This document shows positions 62,110 through 64,000 of a stretch of 64,000 nt of DNA, piece after piece. Position 1 is the first letter of the stretch; each line of letters opens with the position of its first letter. The stretch spans positions 7,744,001 through 7,808,000 of the forward strand of contig NZ_CP165727.1 of NCBI RefSeq assembly GCF_041200175.1, given 5' to 3'. Position numbers and translations under genes: made by a program. The notes beneath the pieces were generated by a model. The model was not told where the DNA came from and did no database searches. It was given only the letters and a program-made list of their open reading frames with translations. The DNA comes from Streptomyces sp. R33. GTDB taxonomy: Bacteria > Actinomycetota > Actinomycetes > Streptomycetales > Streptomycetaceae.

Positions 62110-63735
62110 ATGACAGCCAAGGCACACCCGACATCCGCGGCCGGGTCGGCGAAGGGCGCACGGGGCGTCCTGCTCACGCTGGCGGCCGGCCAGTTCCTGA
62201 TGGCCCTGGACAGCTCGGTCATGAACGTCTCGATCGCGACGGTGGCGGAGGACATCGGCACCACGGTCAGTGGCCTGCAGGGCGCGATCACCGCCTACAC
62301 GCTGGTCATGGCGATGCTGATGATCAGCGGTGGCAAGGTCGGCGCCCTCGTCGGCCGCAGGCGGGCGTTCATGATCGGCTGCGTCATCTACGGCTGCGGA
62401 TCCCTCACCACGTCACTCGCCCCGAACCTCACCGTCCTGCTGCTGGGCTGGTCGTTCCTGGAGGGCGTGGGAGCGGCGCTGATCATGCCGGCGATCGTGG
62501 CGCTCGTCGCCTCGAACTTCGCCGTCGAGCGCCGGCCGGCCGCGTACGGGCTGGTCGCCGCCGCCGGAGCGGTGGCGATCGCGCTGGGACCGCTCATCGG
62601 CGGCGTGGCGACGACGTTCTTCTCCTGGCGCTGGGTGTTCGCCGGAGAGGTTCTGGTCGTGCTGGCCATCCTGCTGTTCGGCCGCCGGGTCGCCGATGCG
62701 CCCCCCGGTCACCGGCCGCGCATCGACGTCGTGGGCGCGGTCCTGTCCGCCCTGGGCATCGGGCTGTTCGTCTTCGGCGTGCTGCGCACGAGCGCATGGG
62801 GCTGGTTCCAGCCCAAGGCCGGCGCACCGTCCTGGTTCCACCTCTCACCGGTCGTCTGGCTGATGATGGCCGGCCTCTTCCTCCTCTGGCTCTTCTTCCG
62901 CTGGGAGAGACGTCTGGTCGCACGCGGGACGGAACCTCTCGTGGATCCGGAGCTCCTGGGCAATCGGCAGCTCACCGGCGGCCTGACGATGTTCTTCTTC
63001 CAGTACCTCGTACAAATGGGCGTGTTCTTCGTCGTCCCGCTCTACCTGTCCGTCGCCCTGGGCCTGTCCGCCATCAAGACGGGCATGCTGATCCTGCCGC
63101 TCTCCATCTCGCTGCTGGCCGCCGCGATCGGGATCCCCCGGTTCCGTCCGGACGCCTCACCGCGGCGTGTGGTGCGGCTCGGAGTGCTGCTGATGCTCGC
63201 CGGCGCCGTCGTCCTGCTGGCCGGCCTGGACGTGGATTCCGGTGCGGCCGTCGTCACCGTCCCGTTGCTGCTGATCGGACTGGGGATGGGGGCGCTGGCC
63301 TCACAGCTCGGAGCGGTCACCGTTTCGGCCGTCCCGGACGAGCAGAGTGCCGAGGTCGGCGGAATCCAGAACACCGTCACGAACCTCGGCGCGTCGATCG
63401 GTACCGCCGTCGCCGGGTCGATCCTCATCACCATGCTGACCGCGTCGTTCCTCACGACCATCGAGCAGAACCCGGCGATCCCGGACGAGGTCAAGAGCCA
63501 GGCGAACGTCCGACTCGCGGGAGGCGCCCCCTTCCTGTCGGACGCCCAGCTCACCGCGGCCCTCGAGGACGCCGGTGCGGAATCGGAGGTGACGCAGGCT
63601 GCACTCGACGCGAACGCCACCGCACGGATCGACGGCCTGCGGGCCGCCCTGGGGATCCTCGCCCTGGCCGCGCTGACGGCGCTCTTCTTCACCCAGCGCA
63701 TCCCCGTGACCCAGCCCGGGGCGGCGCGTCCCTGA
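62110..63735 (+). CDS. MFS exporter, EmrB/QacA (14-helix) type
   Basis: A 541-residue membrane protein of about 14 helices. AAGQFLMALDSSVMNVSIATVAEDIG is motif D1, GKVGALVGRRRAFMIG motif A and AIALGPLIGGVATTFFSWRW motif C of proton-driven drug exporters. A polar stretch near the C-terminus (about residues 455-510) forms a large loop before the last helix. GGGAGG stands before ATG 62110. No regulator is adjacent, so expression may follow the DUF2252 gene 99 bases upstream. Confidence 0.92.
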   Translation: MTAKAHPTSAAGSAKGARGVLLTLAAGQFLMALDSSVMNVSIATVAEDIGTTVSGLQGAITAYTLVMAMLMISGGKVGALVGRRRAFMIGCVIYGCGSLTTSLAPNLTVLLLGWSFLEGVGAALIMPAIVALVASNFAVERRPAAYGLVAAAGAVAIALGPLIGGVATTFFSWRWVFAGEVLVVLAILLFGRRVADAPPGHRPRIDVVGAVLSALGIGLFVFGVLRTSAWGWFQPKAGAPSWFHLSPVVWLMMAGLFLLWLFFRWERRLVARGTEPLVDPELLGNRQLTGGLTMFFFQYLVQMGVFFVVPLYLSVALGLSAIKTGMLILPLSISLLAAAIGIPRFRPDASPRRVVRLGVLLMLAGAVVLLAGLDVDSGAAVVTVPLLLIGLGMGALASQLGAVTVSAVPDEQSAEVGGIQNTVTNLGASIGTAVAGSILITMLTASFLTTIEQNPAIPDEVKSQANVRLAGGAPFLSDAQLTAALEDAGAESEVTQAALDANATARIDGLRAALGILALAALTALFFTQRIPVTQPGAARP

Positions 63736-63745
63736 GCCCGGCGGC

Positions 63746-64000
63746 CTACACGGAACCCGGCGGTTTTCCCCCGGCCGTCGCGGTGCTCTCGGCGACCTCG
63801 GTGTCTTCGGCGATGAACTCCGCCACGGCAAGGGCGAAGAGGAGCGCGAGGGCGAGCCCCAGGACGACCCAGCCGGTCGGGTACGGCCACAGGACGAAAG
63901 CGAGGACGGCGGCCGCCACCAGGATCCACGTGATCCAGGCGCGGTGGCGGCCGACGAACGGGCCGACCGGGCCCGTACGCAGGCCGGCATGGTCGGCCGT
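63746..64000 (-). CDS. Membrane protein, C-terminal part (runs off the window)
   Basis: The last 84 residues of a minus-strand gene, ending at TAG 63746-63748. RHRAWITWILVAAAVLAFVL and then GWVVLGLALALLFALAVAEFI are two transmembrane helices joined by a short WPYPT turn, followed by an acidic and Gly/Thr-rich cytoplasmic tail. The N-terminal part lies beyond 64000. The C-terminal location of two helices recalls a predicted streptomycete membrane protein of unknown function. Confidence 0.7.
   Translation of the reverse strand, partial: TADHAGLRTGPVGPFVGRHRAWITWILVAAAVLAFVLWPYPTGWVVLGLALALLFALAVAEFIAEDTEVAESTATAGGKPPGSV

Overview
The window is high-GC actinobacterial DNA and almost certainly comes from Streptomyces or a close relative. 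The signs are extreme third-position GC, many GTG/TTG and leaderless starts, ATGA stop/start overlaps inside operons, kdp and sarcosine-oxidase operons of streptomycete type, orphan roadblock and SpoIIE-type phosphatase genes, and a CGNR regulator. All calls come from reading the sequence and from memory of protein families; no search was run.

Layout. 1-12.0 kb: glycine-betaine uptake and demethylation. The tail of a betaine-aldehyde dehydrogenase is followed by an ABC importer (ATPase, double-length permease, lipoprotein receptor), a terminator, and a second operon with dimethylglycine oxidase and heterotetrameric sarcosine oxidase (soxBDAG). 12.1-16.3 kb: a secreted NPP1-like protein, a divergent CGNR regulator/GNAT pair and a GAF-PAS-GAF-SpoIIE phosphatase. 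16.35-17.75 kb: an intact IS256-family element with target duplication, next to the tail of a broken gene. 17.8-19.5 kb: a hypothetical gene, then on the minus strand a DUF7873-like gene followed by two tandem structured RNAs. These fold as circularly permuted tRNA mimics resembling bacterial Y RNAs (YrlA); they are the most unusual feature here. 19.6-24.8 kb: a long-form GAPDH, an XRE regulator divergent from an MFS exporter, and small hypotheticals. 25.3-32.7 kb: a five-gene operon of adenylate-forming enzymes, an MFS transporter, a GNAT-like protein, a LuxE-like protein and a LuxC reductase fused to a second adenylation domain; this looks like an uncharacterised acyl-activation/reduction pathway. 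32.9-35.7 kb: roadblock/LC7 and ArsR-type regulators, an epimerase and small conserved proteins.

35.8-43.0 kb: a SWIM / vWA / MoxR-AAA / DUF5682 operon, equivalent to yehQ-P-L-M of E. coli, a MoxR-type ATPase system of unknown function often suspected of a role in conflict or repair. 43-47.4 kb: a lipoprotein, a second SpoIIE phosphatase, a VOC protein and a divergent TetR/P450 pair with three matching operator-like sites. 47.5-53.0 kb: the kdpFABC potassium pump with kdpE but no kdpD; a strong hairpin sits where kdpD would be expected. 53.1-64 kb: hydrolase, methyltransferase, acetolactate decarboxylase, CLC chloride channel, SHOCT and DUF6325 proteins, GAP-family and BrkB-family membrane proteins, DUF2252, a drug-type MFS transporter and the end of a membrane protein.

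How the genes work together: the first 12 kb lets the cell import betaine and strip methyl groups down to glycine through FAD/FMN oxidases and folate, although the betaine-to-dimethylglycine step is not in the window. The LuxE/LuxC operon carries activation, reduction and export functions in one translationally coupled unit. The right end is enriched in ion-transport, membrane and stress-type genes.
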